Source: Duganella radicis (GTDB lineage: Bacteria > Pseudomonadota > Gammaproteobacteria > Burkholderiales > Burkholderiaceae_D). Taken from it: 64,000 nucleotides of DNA. Position numbers and translations under genes: made by a program. The stretch covers positions 1 to 64,000 of the forward strand of contig NZ_WNKY01000023.1 of NCBI RefSeq assembly GCF_009720825.1. The letters run 5' to 3'. Position 1 is the stretch's first letter, and each line of letters opens with the position of its first letter. This document shows positions 17,474 to 26,370 of this stretch, one piece after another. A model generated the notes under the pieces. That model had not been told where the DNA came from. It did not search any database and worked only from the letters and a program-made list of their open reading frames with translations.

Positions 17474-18457
17474 TTACAGGCTGGCTTGCGGGCCCCAGAT
17501 CTGTTTCATGCTGAAGCGGATCGAGGCCTGATCCTCGCTCAAGGATTCGGCGATGCAGCAGCCCTCGTCGCCGGTACGGCGCTGCGCCGCCGGCCGCAGC
17601 ACGCCGCCCGCCGCATCGCGCAGACAATGGATACCACGCCCGTCGCCGCCCGCCAGCCGCTGGCTGACCACGCCAATCTCGCCGCTGGTCAGGCGCACCA
17701 CGCAACCCGGCGGGAAATCGCCCAGCTCGCGCTGGAAGTACTGCACCAGCACCGGATCGACCGGCGCCACCTTATCCTCGATCAGATTGCGCAAGGCCTG
17801 ATACGGCGGCAGGGAGCGCCGGTAATTGCGCGCCGATACCTGCGCGCAGTAGCGGTCCGCCAGACTCAATAGCTTGGCATTCAAGGTCACCTCCGGACTG
17901 GCGATGCCGGCCGGATAGCCACTGCCTTCATCATTCTCATGGTGCATCAGCACGCAGGAAATCCAATCGTCGTCCTCCACGCCCACGCAGCGCAGCATGT
18001 CCACGCTTTCCTCCGGGTGGCGGCGCACGATGGCCATCTCCTCGCTGGTCAGCGGCGTGTTCTTGTTCTGGAAGGTTTCGTGATGACGCAGCATGCCGAC
18101 ATTCATGGTCAGCGCCGCGGCGGTGACGGTCAACGTATTGCCCGCATCCAGATCCATGGCGCGCGCAACCACCACGCACACCACGGCGGTCTCGATGCAG
18201 TGCCGCACGGCGTACGTACCGTTGATCTGGCTGAGGAAAATGCAAGCCAGCGCGATGTCCGGATTGATGGACACCGCCCGGATCACCTCGCGCGCGATGT
18301 CGCGGATCTCGCGTTCGGCATTGTGCTCGTTGCGCAGGTTGTGCAGCAGGCGCTCCAGCTCGCGGTTGCACAGGTTCAGCTGATGCAGCACCGACGGCGT
18401 GGGTTCCGCAAACGCCGGCGCCTCCAGCGGCGATTGCAGTTGATTGGTCTCGGACAT
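17474..18457 (-). CDS. Degenerate HD-GYP domain protein
   Basis: 327 aa, no membrane segment. The HD-GYP fold is recognisable: RHCIETAVV (first His kept), RRHPEES, HHENDEGSGYP (GYP motif kept, residues 172-182) and LSLADRY (Asp201). The metal-binding HD pair of LLHDIGK is replaced by LTMNVGM (Met118, Asn119), its Lys by Met122, and the Asp of the GYP motif by Glu177. Loss of the HD pair should abolish phosphodiesterase activity, so a regulatory or binding role is more likely. About 75 C-terminal residues lie beyond the domain. It sits convergent to mshN, whose partner ATPase MshE is predicted to bind c-di-GMP. Confidence 0.8.
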   Translation of the reverse strand: MSETNQLQSPLEAPAFAEPTPSVLHQLNLCNRELERLLHNLRNEHNAEREIRDIAREVIRAVSINPDIALACIFLSQINGTYAVRHCIETAVVCVVVARAMDLDAGNTLTVTAAALTMNVGMLRHHETFQNKNTPLTSEEMAIVRRHPEESVDMLRCVGVEDDDWISCVLMHHENDEGSGYPAGIASPEVTLNAKLLSLADRYCAQVSARNYRRSLPPYQALRNLIEDKVAPVDPVLVQYFQRELGDFPPGCVVRLTSGEIGVVSQRLAGGDGRGIHCLRDAAGGVLRPAAQRRTGDEGCCIAESLSEDQASIRFSMKQIWGPQASL

Positions 18458-18471
18458 TTTGTGATCCCGAT

Positions 18472-19650
18472 CTACACTTTGCCCAGCCGCTCCAATGCGA
18501 GTGCCAGGGTCTCATCTTTTTTGGCAAAGCAGAAGCGCACAATGCCCGACTCCTTGCCTTGCTGGTAAAAAGCCGATACCGGGATGGCGGCCACTTTGAT
18601 CTCGGTGGTCAGCCACTCGGCGAATTCGGCTTCCGCCTGTGTCGATATCTTATCGTAGCGCACGCACTGGAAGTAGGTGCCGTCGGCCGGCAGCAACTCG
18701 AAGCGTGTGTTGTTCAAACCGTCGCGGAACAGGTCGCGCTTGCGCTGATAGAACGCCGGCAGTTCCAGGTAGGGCTTGGGATCGGCCATGTAGCTGGCGA
18801 TCCCGTGCTGCATCGGCGTGTTCACGCTGAACACGTTGTACTGGTGGACCTTGCGGAACTCCGCCATCAGCGGCGCCGGCGCGGCCACGTAGCCGATCTT
18901 CCAGCCGGTGACGTGATAGGTCTTGCCGAAGCTGGACACCACAAACGCGCGCGCCGCCAGTTCGGGATAGCGGCTCACCGATTCGTGCCGGTGGCCGTCG
19001 TAGACCATGTGCTCGTAGACTTCGTCCGACAGGATCAGGATGTCGGTGCCTTGCACAATGTCCGTCAGCGCCTGCATGTCGGCCGCGCGCAGCACGGTGC
19101 TGGTCGGATTGTGCGGCGTGTTGATGATGATCAGGCGCGTCTTGCCGCTGACGGCGGCCGCCACCCTGGACCATGGCACACTGTAACCGTTGGCGCCAAC
19201 TTCCATCTCCACCGGCACCGGCACGCCGCCGGCCAGCGTAATCGCCGGCACATAGCTGTCGTACACGGGTTCGATGACGATCACTTCGTCGCCCGGATGG
19301 ACGCAGCAAAAAATGGCGGTGGTCAGCGCCTGCGTGGCGCCGGCGGTGACGGTGAGCTCGCTGTCAACGTGATACTCATGGCCGTACAGCGCCGCGATCT
19401 TGGCGGCGATGGCCTGGCGTAGCACCGGCACGCCGCTCATCGGCGGATACTGGTTGAAATCGGCCTGCATGGCGTGGTTGACGGCGCTGATCAGGCTGCG
19501 CTCGCAGCCGAAGTCAGGGAAGCCCTGGCCCAGGTTGACGGCGCCCGATTGCACGGCCAGTTGGGACATGCGGGTGAACACGGTGGTGCCAACGGCCGGC
19601 AGGCGGGTGGTGAGGGCGGGCGTCATCGGCAGATTGGTGCGGCTGTTCAT
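18472..19650 (-). CDS. PLP-dependent aminotransferase, methionine aminotransferase type
   Basis: 392 aa, fold-type I aminotransferase close to the YbdL / kynurenine aminotransferase group. Visible motifs are NLGQGFPDF near the N-terminus, the NTPHNPT segment, SDEVYEH for the cofactor Asp, SSFGKTYHVTGWKIGY with the PLP-binding Lys, and a C-terminal RFCFAK Arg for the substrate carboxylate. Such enzymes transaminate methionine and aromatic amino acids, often in methionine salvage. The gene lies 14 bases upstream of the HD-GYP gene on the same strand, but there is no evident functional link. Confidence 0.87.
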   Translation of the reverse strand: MNSRTNLPMTPALTTRLPAVGTTVFTRMSQLAVQSGAVNLGQGFPDFGCERSLISAVNHAMQADFNQYPPMSGVPVLRQAIAAKIAALYGHEYHVDSELTVTAGATQALTTAIFCCVHPGDEVIVIEPVYDSYVPAITLAGGVPVPVEMEVGANGYSVPWSRVAAAVSGKTRLIIINTPHNPTSTVLRAADMQALTDIVQGTDILILSDEVYEHMVYDGHRHESVSRYPELAARAFVVSSFGKTYHVTGWKIGYVAAPAPLMAEFRKVHQYNVFSVNTPMQHGIASYMADPKPYLELPAFYQRKRDLFRDGLNNTRFELLPADGTYFQCVRYDKISTQAEAEFAEWLTTEIKVAAIPVSAFYQQGKESGIVRFCFAKKDETLALALERLGKV

Positions 19651-19675
19651 GGTGGAAGCGTAGTGGGCAGATGGC

Positions 19676-20110
19676 CTATTCTATCGCAATCCACTTCTCC
19701 GGCAACATGACCTTGAACATGCCCTCGCGAGCCAGGCGGCGCGCCAGTTTCAGCAGCGCCTTATCCTTGGTAATCAGCACCTCGGCGCCGGCGTCGCGGG
19801 CGATTTCAAGGAATTTCTGGTCGGCCTTGTCGCTGCACACCGGCAGCTTGACGCCGGATTCCGGCGGCGCCACCACCTTGATCAGCTGGTCGAAGCGGGC
19901 GGCGGCCAGTGGGCGGCTGTCGTCGTCCAGCGGCAGATGCTTGTAATGCAGCACGATGTTGAACTCGTCGCGGCAGTCCGAGCGCGTGACCGCTTGCACC
20001 GCGCCGCTCTCGATGTCGGCCACCAGCCTGGCCCAGCGCGGGTCGTTGAACACGAACAGGTCGAGGCAAACGTTGGTGTCGATAACGACTTTCTTTGGAA
20101 CAGGTATCAT
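19676..20110 (-). CDS. PIN-domain putative ribonuclease (COG1569-like)
   Basis: 144 aa. The PIN fold is indicated by VVIDTNVCLDLFVF (first acidic residue), RDEF, and the C-terminal CSDKADQKFLEIARDAGAEVLITKDKALLKL with the remaining acidic ligands. The family is often listed as a toxin-like nuclease of toxin-antitoxin pairs. No small antitoxin gene lies beside it: the neighbours are the aminotransferase and, divergently, yaaA. It may be a solitary nuclease. Confidence 0.8.
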   Translation of the reverse strand: MIPVPKKVVIDTNVCLDLFVFNDPRWARLVADIESGAVQAVTRSDCRDEFNIVLHYKHLPLDDDSRPLAAARFDQLIKVVAPPESGVKLPVCSDKADQKFLEIARDAGAEVLITKDKALLKLARRLAREGMFKVMLPEKWIAIE

Positions 20111-20146
20111 GTAGGCTAGTTATGTGAAAATGTTTTTTGGAATCTT

Positions 20147-20917
20147 ATGCTGATAGTGCTTTCCCCGGCAAAAAGTCTCGACCTGGAGACCCCGCCAACC
20201 ACCCGGTTGCACACCCAACCGTCGTTTCTTGATCATTCCGAACTGCTGATCAACCGCTTGCGCGAGTTTTCCCCGGCCGAGCTGGGCGAGTTGATGGACC
20301 TGTCCGACAACCTGTCGGCGCTGAACGTGGCGCGCTACGCCTCCTGGACCAAGGACACCAGCGACGCGCGCCAGGCCGTGATGACCTTCAACGGCGACGT
20401 TTACGATGGCCTTGACGCCCGCACCCTGAAGCCGGCCCAGCTGGACTATGCGCAATCGCGCATCCGCATCCTGTCCGGCCTGTACGGCATGCTGCGTCCG
20501 CTGGATCTGATTCATCCGCACCGGCTGGAAATGGGAACCCGCCTGAGCACGCCGCGCGGCAAGAACCTGTACGACTTCTGGGGCGACACCATCGCCCAGG
20601 CGCTGAACAGGACGGCGGGCGAGCAGGGCGCTGAAACGCTGGTCAACCTGGCGTCCGAGGAATACTTCAAGTCGGTCAAGCCGAAAGCGCTGGGCCTGCC
20701 GGTGATCACGCCGCTGTTCGAGGACTTCAAGAACGGCAAATACAAAATCATCTCGTTCTACGCCAAGCGCGCGCGCGGCCTGATGGCGCGCTACGCTGCC
20801 GTGAAAGGCATCACCGATCCGCACAAGCTGAAGAAGTTCGACGTCGACGGCTACCGCTTCGTGCCGGACGCTTCCGACGACAAGACCTGGATCTTCCGCC
20901 GCAAGCTGGCGGAATAA
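20147..20917 (+). CDS. yaaA: Peroxide stress protein YaaA
   Basis: 256 aa, the usual family length. The conserved start MLIVLSPAKSLDLETPP and the segments YDGLDARTL, LSGLYGMLRPLDLIHPHRLEMG, NLASEEYFKSVK and ISFYAKRARGLMARY identify the UPF0246/YaaA family. In E. coli YaaA limits intracellular iron during peroxide stress and binds DNA. It is a single gene followed by a hairpin terminator shared with bamD. Confidence 0.93.
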   Translation: MLIVLSPAKSLDLETPPTTRLHTQPSFLDHSELLINRLREFSPAELGELMDLSDNLSALNVARYASWTKDTSDARQAVMTFNGDVYDGLDARTLKPAQLDYAQSRIRILSGLYGMLRPLDLIHPHRLEMGTRLSTPRGKNLYDFWGDTIAQALNRTAGEQGAETLVNLASEEYFKSVKPKALGLPVITPLFEDFKNGKYKIISFYAKRARGLMARYAAVKGITDPHKLKKFDVDGYRFVPDASDDKTWIFRRKLAE

Positions 20918-20944
20918 AAAACCGGGACTGCGGTCCCGGTTTTT
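20916..20944. terminator. Bidirectional terminator between yaaA and bamD
   Basis: An 8-bp stem ACCGGGAC / GTCCCGGT with a 4-base loop is flanked by A5 on one side and T4 on the other, so it can end transcription of yaaA (plus) and bamD (minus), which converge here. Confidence 0.85.
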
Positions 20945-20952
20945 ACTCGGCT

Positions 20953-21768
20953 TTACATCGAACCGTTGGAACTCCAGAAGTTCCACCACTTGCGCTGGGC
21001 CTTCTTGCCTTCATCCAGGAACTTGGAGTTCGGGTAGTTCAGCTTGAAGACGCGCTCGGTGTCGTTGCGCAGTTCGGTCATGCCCAGCTTGTCGTAGCTG
21101 CGGATCATGATGAACAGCGCTTCCTCGATCGACGGCGAGTCGCGGAAGTCGTTCATGATGCCCATGGCGCGGTTGGCCGCCGCCAGGTAGGCGCCGCGAC
21201 GGTAGTAATAGCGCGCCACGTGAATCTCGTACGACGCCATGGCGTTGATCAGATAACGCATGCGCGCCAGCGAATCCGGGGTATACTTGCTCTCTGGGAA
21301 CTTGGTCACCAGCTCCTTGAAGGCCGCATACGCTTCGCGCGTGGCTTTGGGGTCGCGCTCGGTGGCGTCCTGCTCGTAAATGAAATTCAGGAAGCTGACC
21401 TGGTCGTTAAAGTTGATCAGGCCGCGCAGGTAGTACATGTAATCGACATTGGCGTGATTCGGGTGCAGCTTGATGAAGCGCTCGACCGCCGCCAGCGCCT
21501 GGGCCTGGTCCTGCGATTTGTAGTAGGCGTAAGCGATATTCATCTGCGCCTGCTGGGCGTAGGTGCCGAATGGATAGCTCGATTCCAGCTTCTCAAACAA
21601 CTGAATTGCGCGCTCGTAGTGCTGGCCTTCCAGTTCTTCGTTCGCCTCCGAGTATAATTTCGTAGCGCTCCAACCTTTTGTTTCGTCGGCTTTTTCAGAG
21701 AAAAGGCCACAACCGGACAAACCAAGCAGAACTACTGTTGCTGCGACTACCGATAATTTTTTTTGCAT
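20953..21768 (-). CDS. bamD: Outer-membrane assembly lipoprotein BamD
   Basis: 271 aa lipoprotein of the BAM complex, which inserts beta-barrel proteins into the outer membrane. The start at 21768 gives a signal peptide with lipobox LSGC; an in-frame TTG upstream (21795) is less plausible. TPR repeats fill the protein (for example ELEGQHYERAIQLFEKLESSYP and QAQALAAVERFIKLHPNH), and the segment RYYYRRGAYLAAANRA is conserved in BamD. It is divergent from rluD, a common arrangement in proteobacteria. Confidence 0.95.
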   Translation of the reverse strand: MQKKLSVVAATVVLLGLSGCGLFSEKADETKGWSATKLYSEANEELEGQHYERAIQLFEKLESSYPFGTYAQQAQMNIAYAYYKSQDQAQALAAVERFIKLHPNHANVDYMYYLRGLINFNDQVSFLNFIYEQDATERDPKATREAYAAFKELVTKFPESKYTPDSLARMRYLINAMASYEIHVARYYYRRGAYLAAANRAMGIMNDFRDSPSIEEALFIMIRSYDKLGMTELRNDTERVFKLNYPNSKFLDEGKKAQRKWWNFWSSNGSM

Positions 21769-21831
21769 ATCTTTTGCAAGAAACTGTTTAACCAAAGTTT
21801 TACGAGGCTAATTATAGCCGATAGGATTACC

Positions 21832-22866
21832 GTGATATTAAACGCAAAGCCGAATTTGGCCGAATCTTCCTCCGAACACGATGCCGACGCCGAACTGGCG
21901 CTCCACGATGACGATGACGACGGTCTGGCGCCCATCGAACTCGAACTGAGCCCCGAACACTGCGGCCAGCGCCTCGATAAAGTGATTTCCGGCCTGGTCC
22001 CGCAATTTTCCCGCGGCCGCCTGCAAACCTGGATTACCGACGGTTTTGTCACGGTCGACGGCAAAACCGCCAAAAGCACCAAGGACACCGTCTACGGCGA
22101 CGAGAAGATCGTCATTCTGCCCCAACCGGAGCCGGAAGACGAGGCTTTTAAGCCCGAACCGATGGAACTTAACATTGTTTTTGAAGACGAGCACCTGATT
22201 GTCATCAATAAACCGGCCGGACTGGTGGTTCACCCGGGCGCCGGCAACTGGTCGGGCACGCTGTTGAACGGCCTGCTGCACCACTGCCCGCAGCTGAGCG
22301 GCGTGCCGCGCGCCGGCATCGTCCACCGCCTGGACAAGGACACCAGCGGCCTGATGGTGGTCGGCAAGACGCTGCCGGCCCAGACCGACCTGGTGCGCCA
22401 GCTGGCCGCCCGCACCGTCAAGCGCGAGTACTACGCTTTGGTGTGGGGCACGCCGCGCATCAGTGGTACGATCGACGCTGCGATGGGACGCCACCCGCGC
22501 GACCGCGTCAAGATGGCGGTCTCGACAGGCATGGGCTCCAAGCCGGCGATCACGCACTATGCCTTGCTGGCCAGCGGCAAGCTGGGCGAGGGCCGTCCCG
22601 TCGGGCTGGTGCAGTGCCGCCTTGAAACCGGCCGCACCCACCAGATCCGCGTGCACATGCAGTCGATCGGCTTCCCGTTGGTGGGCGACACGGTGTACGG
22701 CAAGCAGCATCTGGCCGATTATTTCCCGCGTCAGGCGCTGCAAGCGCGCCGCCTGGGTCTGGTGCATCCGGCCACCGGCGAGCAATGCGAATGGCAGGTG
22801 CCGCTGGCCGATGATTTTGCCGAATTGCTGGTCCGTGCCGGCATTGAGGAACCGAAAGACAATTGA
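21832..22866 (+). CDS. rluD: 23S rRNA pseudouridine synthase RluD
   Basis: 344 aa. The GTG at 21832 is preceded by AGGA (21823-21826) at suitable spacing and is preferred to an ATG at 21763, which would overlap the bamD start region. There is an N-terminal S4 RNA-binding domain (about residues 42-100: QRLDKVISGLVPQFSRGRLQ) and a catalytic domain with HRLDKDTSG, where Asp168 is the expected nucleophile. An acidic N-terminal run (DDDDD) precedes the S4 domain. RluD modifies helix 69 of 23S rRNA. Its stop overlaps the start of pgeF (TGATG). Confidence 0.93.
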   Translation: MILNAKPNLAESSSEHDADAELALHDDDDDGLAPIELELSPEHCGQRLDKVISGLVPQFSRGRLQTWITDGFVTVDGKTAKSTKDTVYGDEKIVILPQPEPEDEAFKPEPMELNIVFEDEHLIVINKPAGLVVHPGAGNWSGTLLNGLLHHCPQLSGVPRAGIVHRLDKDTSGLMVVGKTLPAQTDLVRQLAARTVKREYYALVWGTPRISGTIDAAMGRHPRDRVKMAVSTGMGSKPAITHYALLASGKLGEGRPVGLVQCRLETGRTHQIRVHMQSIGFPLVGDTVYGKQHLADYFPRQALQARRLGLVHPATGEQCEWQVPLADDFAELLVRAGIEEPKDN

Positions 22867-23654
22867 TGTCGATACAGCAGCAATGGTTGATCCCGCACTG
22901 GCCGGGCTTGCCAGACAATATCGGTGCGCTGTCCACCACCCGGCGCGGTGGCGTCAGCCCCGCGCCGTATGACGACGGCATGGGCAGCGGCGGCCTGAAT
23001 CTGGGTACCCACGTCGGCGACCAGCCGCACAATGTGGCGCACAACCGCGCCATTGTGCGTGCCCAGCTGCCGGACGAACCGGTCTGGATGTCGCAGGTGC
23101 ATGGCACCGCCGTGGCCAATCTGGCCGACGTGAAACCGCAGCAGGTGCCGGAAGCGGACGCCTGCTTCACCACCATGCCCGGCAAGGTGTGCACCATCAT
23201 GACGGCAGACTGCCTGCCGGTGCTGTTCTGCGACAAGCAGGGCAGGACGGTGGCGGCCGCCCACGCGGGCTGGCGCGGCCTGGCTGCCGGCGTGCTGGAA
23301 AATACGGTGGAGTCGATGCGTGCGGCCGGCGCCGGCGAGCTGATGGCGTGGATGGGACCGGCCATCGGCCAGTACCAGTTCGAGGTTGGGCCGGACGTCA
23401 AGCAAGCCTTCCTGCACGGCGCGCGCGACGCCTCCGATGTGCGCCATGTGGAGGCGGCGTTCAGCGTCATCGGAGACAAGCCGGGCAAGTTCCTGGCCGA
23501 TATCTACGGCCTGGCGCGTTACCTGCTGCACCGGGCCGGCGTCAAGGAAGTGCACGGCGGCGAGTTCTGCACCGTGTCCAATTCCGGCCGTTTCTATTCC
23601 TACCGCCGCGACGGCGTCACCGGCCGCCAGGCCACCCTCATCTGGATCAAATGA
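22866..23654 (+). CDS. pgeF: PgeF/YfiH-type protein (Cu-oxidase_4, peptidoglycan editing factor)
   Basis: 262 aa. Family motifs are seen: STTRRGGVS at the start, NLGTHVGD, MSQVHG, TADCLPVLFCD with the catalytic Cys, AAAHAGWRGLAAGV with the metal His, and MGPAIG. Members act as multi-substrate purine nucleoside hydrolases or editing enzymes that remove wrong residues from muropeptide precursors. It overlaps rluD by one base, a conserved pairing in many proteobacteria. Confidence 0.92.
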   Translation: MSIQQQWLIPHWPGLPDNIGALSTTRRGGVSPAPYDDGMGSGGLNLGTHVGDQPHNVAHNRAIVRAQLPDEPVWMSQVHGTAVANLADVKPQQVPEADACFTTMPGKVCTIMTADCLPVLFCDKQGRTVAAAHAGWRGLAAGVLENTVESMRAAGAGELMAWMGPAIGQYQFEVGPDVKQAFLHGARDASDVRHVEAAFSVIGDKPGKFLADIYGLARYLLHRAGVKEVHGGEFCTVSNSGRFYSYRRDGVTGRQATLIWIK

Positions 23655-23656
23655 AC

Positions 23657-23854
23657 TTATTGCGCCGGCGGCCGGTCTTTTTCCATGGCGGCACGCCGCC
23701 GCGCTTTACGCTTGCCGGTTCCGGCGATGTAAATCAAGGTACCCAAGGGCAGCACGCAATAGAACAAAAACGTTACAATTCCCGCAACGATGGAAGTTTC
23801 CGTCAACGCCATCAGGCCGACTACGTAGATCCAAGCAACAGCAACAATCAGCAT
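23657..23854 (-). CDS. Small two-helix membrane protein
   Basis: 65 aa, with two predicted transmembrane helices: residues about 2-19 (LIVAVAWIYVVGLMAL) and about 22-44 (IVAGIVTFLFYCVLPLGTLIYI). A basic tail (GKRKARRRAAMEK) follows. It lies between pgeF (convergent, 2-base gap) and phaC (divergent, 30-base gap). The hydrophobic pattern and the fit into the only gap here support a real gene. Similar short membrane proteins seem to occur at this place in related genomes, but that is from memory. Function unknown. Confidence 0.65.
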   Translation of the reverse strand: MLIVAVAWIYVVGLMALTETSIVAGIVTFLFYCVLPLGTLIYIAGTGKRKARRRAAMEKDRPPAQ

Positions 23855-23884
23855 TGTGTTTAACTCACTTTTAGGGAACCACAG

Positions 23885-25534
23885 ATGAATATGCCAGATC
23901 CTCAAGCTTTTGCCAGTGCCTGGATGCAGTCCAATCCGCTGGCCGCCATGATGCAGGATGCCGGTTTGCAGATCAAGCCGGAGGCAATGGAGCAGCTGAA
24001 AAACGACTATCTTCGCGATTTCGGCGCATTGTGGCAGGAGTTCATCAGCGGCAAGGCGCCGGCCATCAGCGACCGCCGTTTCAACTCGGCGGCGTGGCAG
24101 GGCAATCCGATGTCGGCGTTTAACGCGGCAGCCTATCTGCTCAACGCCAGATTCCTGAATGCGATGGTGGAGACGGTGGAAGCCACTCCCCAGCAAAAAC
24201 AAAAGATCCGCTTCGCCGTGCAGCAGATCATCGACGCCATGTCGCCGGCCAACTTCCTGGCCACCAATCCGGAAGCGCAGCAAAAGCTGATCGAAACCAA
24301 GGGCGAGAGCCTGACCCGCGGCCTGGCCAATATGCTGGGCGACATGGGAAAGGGCCACATCTCGCTGTCGGACGAGTCGGCGTTCGAGGTGGGCCGCAAT
24401 CTGGCCATGACCGAGGGCACGGTGGTGTACGAAAATCCGCTGTTCCAGCTGATCCAGTACAAGCCGCAGACCGAGACCGTCAACCAGGTGCCGCTGCTGA
24501 TGGTGCCGCCTTGCATCAACAAGTTCTACATCCTCGACCTGCAACCGGAGAATTCGCTGGTGCGCTACGCGGTGGAGCAGGGCAATACCGTGTTCCTGAT
24601 CTCGTGGAGCAATCCGGACAAATCGCTGGCGCAAACCACCTGGGACGATTACGTGGAAGAGGGCGTGATCAAGGCCATCCGCGTGACCCAAGGCATCACC
24701 GGCGAAGACAAGCTGAACATGTTCGGCTTCTGCGTCGGCGGCACGCTGGCCTCGACCGCGTTGGCGGTGCTGGCCGCGCGTGGCGAGCAGGTCGCCAACA
24801 GCCTGACTTTGCTGACCACCTTCCTCGACTTCCGCGATACCGGCGTGCTGGATGTATTTGTCGACGAGGCGCAAGTGGCGATCCGCGAACAGCAGCTGAA
24901 AGCCGGTGGCCTGATGCCGGGCCGCGACCTGGCCAGCACCTTCTCCAGCCTGCGTCCGAACGATCTGGTATGGAACTACGTGCAGTCCAACTACCTCAAG
25001 GGCAACGACCCGGCCGCGTTCGACCTGCTGTTCTGGAACTCGGACAGCACCAACCTGCCGGGCCCGATGTTCTGCTGGTACCTGCGCAACACCTATCTGG
25101 AAAACCAGCTCAAGACCGGCAAGCTGGTGGTGGCGGGCGAGAAGGTCGATCTGCGCAAGATCGAGGCGCCGGCCTTTATCTACGGCTCGCGCGAGGACCA
25201 CATCGTGCCGTGGCCGTCGGCCTACGACTCGCTGGCGATCTTGCCGGGCAAGACCCGCTTCGTGCTGGGCGCCTCGGGCCACATCGCCGGCGTGATCAAC
25301 TCGCCGGTGAAGAACAAGCGCAGCTACTGGATCAACGATGGCGGCAAGGCGAAAAATGCCGAGGCCTGGCTGGAAGGCGCGACCGAGCAGAAGGGCAGCT
25401 GGTGGCCGGAATGGGCCGGCTTCCTGAACGATCACGGCGGCAAAAAGGTCAAACCGAAAGCCAAGCCGGGCAATGCGACTTACACGCCGATCGAGCCTGC
25501 GCCGGGCCGTTATGTCAAGGTAAAAGCAGATTAA
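23885..25534 (+). CDS. phaC: Class I poly(3-hydroxyalkanoate) synthase PhaC
   Basis: 549 aa. It polymerises (R)-3-hydroxyacyl-CoA into storage polyester granules. The catalytic triad is visible: Cys283 in the lipase-like box GFCVGGT, Asp438 in SREDHIVPW and His466 in GASGHIAG. The spacing between the last two (28 residues) equals that of the Cupriavidus enzyme as I recall it. The C-terminal EWAGFLNDHGG is typical of class I. AGGGA lies before the ATG. The regulator gene phaR follows after about 200 bases; phaA and phaB are not in the window. Confidence 0.95.
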   Translation: MNMPDPQAFASAWMQSNPLAAMMQDAGLQIKPEAMEQLKNDYLRDFGALWQEFISGKAPAISDRRFNSAAWQGNPMSAFNAAAYLLNARFLNAMVETVEATPQQKQKIRFAVQQIIDAMSPANFLATNPEAQQKLIETKGESLTRGLANMLGDMGKGHISLSDESAFEVGRNLAMTEGTVVYENPLFQLIQYKPQTETVNQVPLLMVPPCINKFYILDLQPENSLVRYAVEQGNTVFLISWSNPDKSLAQTTWDDYVEEGVIKAIRVTQGITGEDKLNMFGFCVGGTLASTALAVLAARGEQVANSLTLLTTFLDFRDTGVLDVFVDEAQVAIREQQLKAGGLMPGRDLASTFSSLRPNDLVWNYVQSNYLKGNDPAAFDLLFWNSDSTNLPGPMFCWYLRNTYLENQLKTGKLVVAGEKVDLRKIEAPAFIYGSREDHIVPWPSAYDSLAILPGKTRFVLGASGHIAGVINSPVKNKRSYWINDGGKAKNAEAWLEGATEQKGSWWPEWAGFLNDHGGKKVKPKAKPGNATYTPIEPAPGRYVKVKAD

Positions 25535-25638
25535 TTACGCTGGGGAAAAAGCACGGAATTGTCAGGATGTAAAAATGGTTGCGTTGCAATAAAGGCCAAA
25601 AGTTATATCAGATTGTGCAAGACGGGCTTTTTCCCCTC

Positions 25639-25644
25639 TATAAT
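25639..25644 (+). promoter_or_regulatory. Possible -10 box upstream of phaR
   Basis: A perfect TATAAT lies in the 201-base gap between phaC and phaR (25535-25735), which is richer in A/T than the genes. The best upstream hexamer, TTGTGC at 25613-25618, is spaced 20 bases away, longer than ideal, so the assignment is tentative. The rest of the gap shows no other feature. Confidence 0.4.
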
Positions 25645-25735
25645 AAGTAAAGTAGGCACGTGGGAAGGGGACTATCCGTTCCTTTCTTTCCGATTTTTAA
25701 GAGACATGCGCTGCGGCGCAATAAACGGACTTGTG

Positions 25736-26287
25736 ATGAGTAGTGCGAAAAAAAATGCTGACCGCCTGATTAAAAAGTATCCGAACCGCCGGCTGTACGA
25801 CACGCAGACCAGTTCGTACATCACGTTGACCGACGTGAAGCAGCTGGTGTTGGACAACGAAGAGTTCACCGTTGTCGACGCCAAGACCAATGAAGACCTG
25901 AGCCGCAGCATTCTGTTGCAGATCATTCTGGAAGAAGAGGCCAGCGGCGCGCCGATGTTCTCCAGCGATGTGCTGGCGCAGATCATCCGCTTCTACGGCC
26001 ACGCCATGCAGGGCATGATGGGTTCCTACCTGGAGAAGAACGTCCAGGCGTTCACCGACATCCAGCGCAAGTTCACCAGCACCGCCGTCGGCGGCCAGCC
26101 GTTCAGCCCGGAAATGTGGACCCAGTTCATGAACGTCCAGGGCCCGATGATGCAGGGCATGATGAACAACTACATCGACCAGAGCAAGAGCCTGTTCGTG
26201 CAGATGCAGGAGCAGATGCAGAACCAGAGCAAGAATCTGTTTGGCACCTTCCCGTTCGCACCGGTTCCGCCGGCCGACAAAAAGTAA
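25736..26287 (+). CDS. phaR: Polyhydroxyalkanoate synthesis repressor PhaR
   Basis: 183 aa. The N-terminal PHB/PHA accumulation regulator DNA-binding domain is clear: ADRLIKKYPNRRLYDTQTSSYITLTDVKQLV. A second conserved region (LLQIILEEEASGAPMFSSDVLAQIIRFYG) and a Met/Gln-rich C-terminus (MQEQMQNQSKN) follow. PhaR binds both DNA and polymer and represses phasin genes until granules form. The ATG at 25736 is chosen because the family start lies directly after it. Confidence 0.94.
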   Translation: MSSAKKNADRLIKKYPNRRLYDTQTSSYITLTDVKQLVLDNEEFTVVDAKTNEDLSRSILLQIILEEEASGAPMFSSDVLAQIIRFYGHAMQGMMGSYLEKNVQAFTDIQRKFTSTAVGGQPFSPEMWTQFMNVQGPMMQGMMNNYIDQSKSLFVQMQEQMQNQSKNLFGTFPFAPVPPADKK

Positions 26288-26317
26288 TTTCGCTACGCTG
26301 CTTTGCAGTCATCGGAA

Positions 26318-26350
26318 GGCACAGCACCACACGGTGACTGTGCCGTTTTT
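26318..26350 (+). terminator. Rho-independent terminator after phaR
   Basis: Stem GGCACAG / CTGTGCC with an inner CACC/GGTG pairing is followed by G and T5 (26346-26350), 31 bases past the phaR stop. Confidence 0.8.
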
Positions 26351-26370
26351 GTAACTCCACTACAAATTGG

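Noticed and set aside
19676..20110. Considered the PIN-domain gene as part of a toxin-antitoxin pair.
   Set aside because: No small antitoxin frame with a ribosome-binding site lies on either side; the gap to yaaA is only 36 bases.
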